Shown one piece after another: positions 4,508-6,204 of a stretch of 6,204 nt of DNA. The stretch lies in NCBI GenBank assembly GCA_943329105.2, contig CALQCP020000149.1, positions 1 through 6,204 on the forward strand. Direction: 5' to 3'. The stretch comes from Chitinophaga pinensis. Lineage in GTDB: Bacteria > Planctomycetota > Phycisphaerae > Phycisphaerales > SM1A02. The notes under the pieces were generated by a model. The model saw only the letters and a list, made by a program, of their open reading frames with translations. It ran no database searches and was not told the DNA's origin. The stretch's first letter is position 1. Every line of letters begins with the position of its first letter. The translations under genes were made by a program, and so were the position numbers.

Positions 4508-5301
4508 TAGGTGCCCTGTGCCGGCGTGTTGCGTGGCGCTGGTGCGCCTGGAAGGGTGCCGGCGCCTGGATTTACTGCCGCTGCACGTGGAGCTTGTGCG
4601 CGCGCCGCCGAAAGTGCGGCCGCAAGTTCCTCAGCCATGGGTTCAAGATCATCCGCCGCTACGTCAGTAGCGAGTCGGTCAATGCGTTGACGAAAGAGTG
4701 CAAACGCCACCGTGCACGGCACTGCTACCACCAGTCCCTGCGCAGTATTTACCAGTGCCAGCGACATGAACCTTGCCAACTCAGTGGAGCGTGCTGCACC
4801 CTGCAATGAGCCAATCGCATTGAAGGCGCCGATCATTCCGATCACGGTCCCCAGGAGGCCAAGCATGGGTCCCACGGCTGCCAACACGCCAAGACCGTTG
4901 TTGAGGCGATGCAGTTGTGCAGTGGCTACTTGGCCGGCTTCTTCCACCGCAGAGCGCGCTTCGAAGGCGCCCATCGGATTTCCGGTGCAACGCCGAATGG
5001 CGCTCGCCATCACCACCGAAACGAATGAATGGGACGAATCGCTGGTGCACGCACGCGTGGCGCCAGCCACATCGCCAGCACGGAGCGCAGTTGAAATGGC
5101 AGTGACGACGGCCGGCGGTGCCAACTGCCCACGACGCAGCGAAAGTAGGTTGCGAACAATGAGCGCCAGCGCGAGCACGGACAACGCGATGAGCACGTAG
5201 CCAAGTGCGCCGCCTGCGCGCACGTACTCAAACAAACTCATCGACGTGCCTTCTTCGGCAAGCGCTACAGGCAACGGCATGAGCACACTGGTTGCATTCA
5301 T
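4507..5301 (-). CDS. MotA/TolQ/ExbB-family proton channel protein
   Basis: This 264-residue inner-membrane protein forms the channel subunit of an ExbB-ExbD motor. Three membrane segments are visible: about 33-50 (LGYVLIALSVLALALIV), about 137-160 (LGVLAAVGPMLGLLGTVIGM, the family signature) and about 182-204 (ALVNTAQGLVVAVPCTVAFAL). A large cytoplasmic loop lies between the first two, and the C-terminal tail of about 35 residues is rich in Ala and Pro. Start choice: the ATG at 5301 gives the longest form; ATGs at 5280 and 5241 are alternatives, and the last has AGAAGG 7 nt upstream. The extra 20 residues include PLPVALAEEGTS, which resembles the periplasmic N-terminus or short signal of planctomycete homologues, so I kept the long form. 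It is the first gene of the three-gene motor operon. Confidence 0.92.
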   Translation of the reverse strand: MNATSVLMPLPVALAEEGTSMSLFEYVRAGGALGYVLIALSVLALALIVRNLLSLRRGQLAPPAVVTAISTALRAGDVAGATRACTSDSSHSFVSVVMASAIRRCTGNPMGAFEARSAVEEAGQVATAQLHRLNNGLGVLAAVGPMLGLLGTVIGMIGAFNAIGSLQGAARSTELARFMSLALVNTAQGLVVAVPCTVAFALFRQRIDRLATDVAADDLEPMAEELAAALSAARAQAPRAAAVNPGAGTLPGAPAPRNTPAQGT

Positions 5302-5335
5302 TGGAGACGCAGGGTAGTCGCGCGCTCATAAGAAA

Positions 5336-5367
5336 GCCGCCCCGACGGATGAGCCCGTCGGGGCGGC
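5336..5367 (-). terminator. Strong intrinsic terminator after the dockerin-type gene
   Basis: GCCGCCCCGACGG (5336-5348) pairs perfectly with CCGTCGGGGCGGC (5355-5367), a 13-bp GC-rich stem with a 6-nt loop. On the minus strand it is followed by TTTCTT. It lies 35 bp past the stop of the secreted-protein gene and 34 bp before the ExbB start, so it separates the two units. The motor operon must therefore have its promoter in the short gap or depend on read-through. A small extra inverted repeat AGCGC/GCGCT (5385-5399) precedes it. Confidence 0.85.
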
Positions 5368-5402
5368 GCAGGTTTCATGAAATGAGCGCCAGCAGCGCTG
5401 GG

Positions 5403-6204
5403 TTACGGGCAGGGGCCCCAAGCTGCAAGCAGGATGGCGAGGTCGGCGCCGTTGGTGGTGCCATCGCCATTCAGGTCAGTGGTAACAGCTCCGCCCCAGC
5501 CTCCGAGCAGCACCGCCAAATCATCTCCGCCGACCGAGCCGTTGCCGGTCATATCAGCTGGGCAATTCACCACCGCCGACAAGGTCAGCGTGGCGGTCCC
5601 GGACGTGCCGGCGACGGCGCTACCAACTCGGACGTACCACGTACTGCCAGCGCTCGCGCTCCATGCCGCAGAGCTGGTGCCGTTTGTGCATGCGGCGCTG
5701 TTGTCGCTGCAGGCAGCCACGGCGGTGGTGGAGATTGGGCAGGCGGCTCCAGAATAAACAGCGATACGAGTGTCAAACGTTGCAGCATTGCAGGTGCTGG
5801 CAGTCATGCCACCATTGATCGGTGCCGTGAAGCGGTACCAGAGGTCCTTGGTGATGGTGACGCCGGAGCCCTCATCGCATGATGCGGGTAGTGCCGGAGC
5901 AGCATCGGTTGCCAAAGTGTTGGTGAATGTAAATGCTCCTACCCCAACCGCCGTGGCGGTGGCGCAGTTGTCGTTCGCTGGAGCGGGGGTGGATGTGCTG
6001 AAAGTGAACGAATACTCGTTGCGTGTGTCGGTGGCCAGATACACGCGCATGTACACCGTGTTGGAAGCGCTGGAGTTCAGGAAAGTGAACGACTCGTTGT
6101 TGGTGTTGGCAGCGCGATCAAGGGCAACGGTGCCACCGCAGGCGGTGAACAACTGAACATCGATGTCACCATTTGCATGCGTGAAGGTCATGTTCATCGT
6201 CAAC
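5403..6204 (-). CDS. Secreted protein with PPC-like region and C-terminal dockerin-type domain (5' end missing)
   Basis: The C-terminal 266 or so residues of a larger extracellular protein are visible; the frame is open to the window edge, so the true start lies outside. Numbering is from the first full codon. Residues 1-70 resemble a PPC-type beta-sandwich repeat (NGDIDVQLF, then VYMRVYLAT and YSFTFST). Residues 75-212 form a second Cys-rich beta domain starting PANDNCATAT, with DLWYRFTAP (120-128), STCNAATFDTRIAVYSG (136-152), SDNSAACTNG and WYVRVGS (189-195). Residues 214-266 are a dockerin-like tail with two calcium loops, DMTGNGSVGGDD (217-228) and DLNGDGTTNGAD (243-254), each followed by a helix ending in W, and a final GPCP. 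This tail is typical of Phycisphaerae exported proteins; its exact partner is unknown. No catalytic domain is visible. Stop TAA, then the strong terminator. Confidence 0.88.
   Translation of the reverse strand, partial: LTMNMTFTHANGDIDVQLFTACGGTVALDRAANTNNESFTFLNSSASNTVYMRVYLATDTRNEYSFTFSTSTPAPANDNCATATAVGVGAFTFTNTLATDAAPALPASCDEGSGVTITKDLWYRFTAPINGGMTASTCNAATFDTRIAVYSGAACPISTTAVAACSDNSAACTNGTSSAAWSASAGSTWYVRVGSAVAGTSGTATLTLSAVVNCPADMTGNGSVGGDDLAVLLGGWGGAVTTDLNGDGTTNGADLAILLAAWGPCP

Overview
The window (about 60% GC) looks like a chromosomal segment from a planctomycete, most likely of the Phycisphaerae. The evidence is a secreted protein with a 'GC-type' dockerin-like tail (two D-x-x-G-N/D-G calcium loops, ending WGPCP), a Tat-exported Gfo/Idh/MocA oxidoreductase, an ExbB gene with two ExbD genes, and mostly weak or absent Shine-Dalgarno sequences. 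The assignment rests on recognised protein families only; no marker gene is present.

Layout, left to right. (1) 1-930, minus strand: a GNAT acetyltransferase, then the start of a Tat-signal Gfo/Idh/MocA oxidoreductase cut by the window edge. (2) 930-1767: a divergent intergenic region of about 840 bp. It holds two tandem copies of a structured non-coding element. Each copy has five hairpins about 40 nt apart with nearly invariant loops (GTTTCCCGT on +, ACGGGAAAC on -) but different, self-complementary stems. On the minus strand each array is followed by a strong hairpin plus T5, so each reads as a minus-strand small RNA of about 250 nt. (3) 1768-3392, plus strand: an MlaF-like ABC ATPase and a short-form AMP nucleosidase 11 bp apart, followed by a hairpin. 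(4) 3447-3635: an AT-rich convergent spacer. (5) 3636-5301, minus strand: ExbB/TolQ, ExbD/TolR and a second ExbD/TolR, joined by 1-nt start/stop overlaps. (6) 5336-5367: a perfect 13-bp terminator stem. (7) 5403-6204, minus strand: the C-terminal part of a secreted dockerin-type protein.

The ExbB-ExbD-ExbD genes form one proton-driven inner-membrane motor of the Ton/Tol type. The MlaF-like ATPase would energise an MCE-type lipid transporter, but no permease or substrate-binding gene is in view. The hairpin array is the most unusual content. Its many GGA-containing loops and terminal intrinsic terminator recall the CsrB/RsmZ protein-sponge RNAs, but the loop does not match the CsrA consensus exactly, so that link is only a hypothesis.
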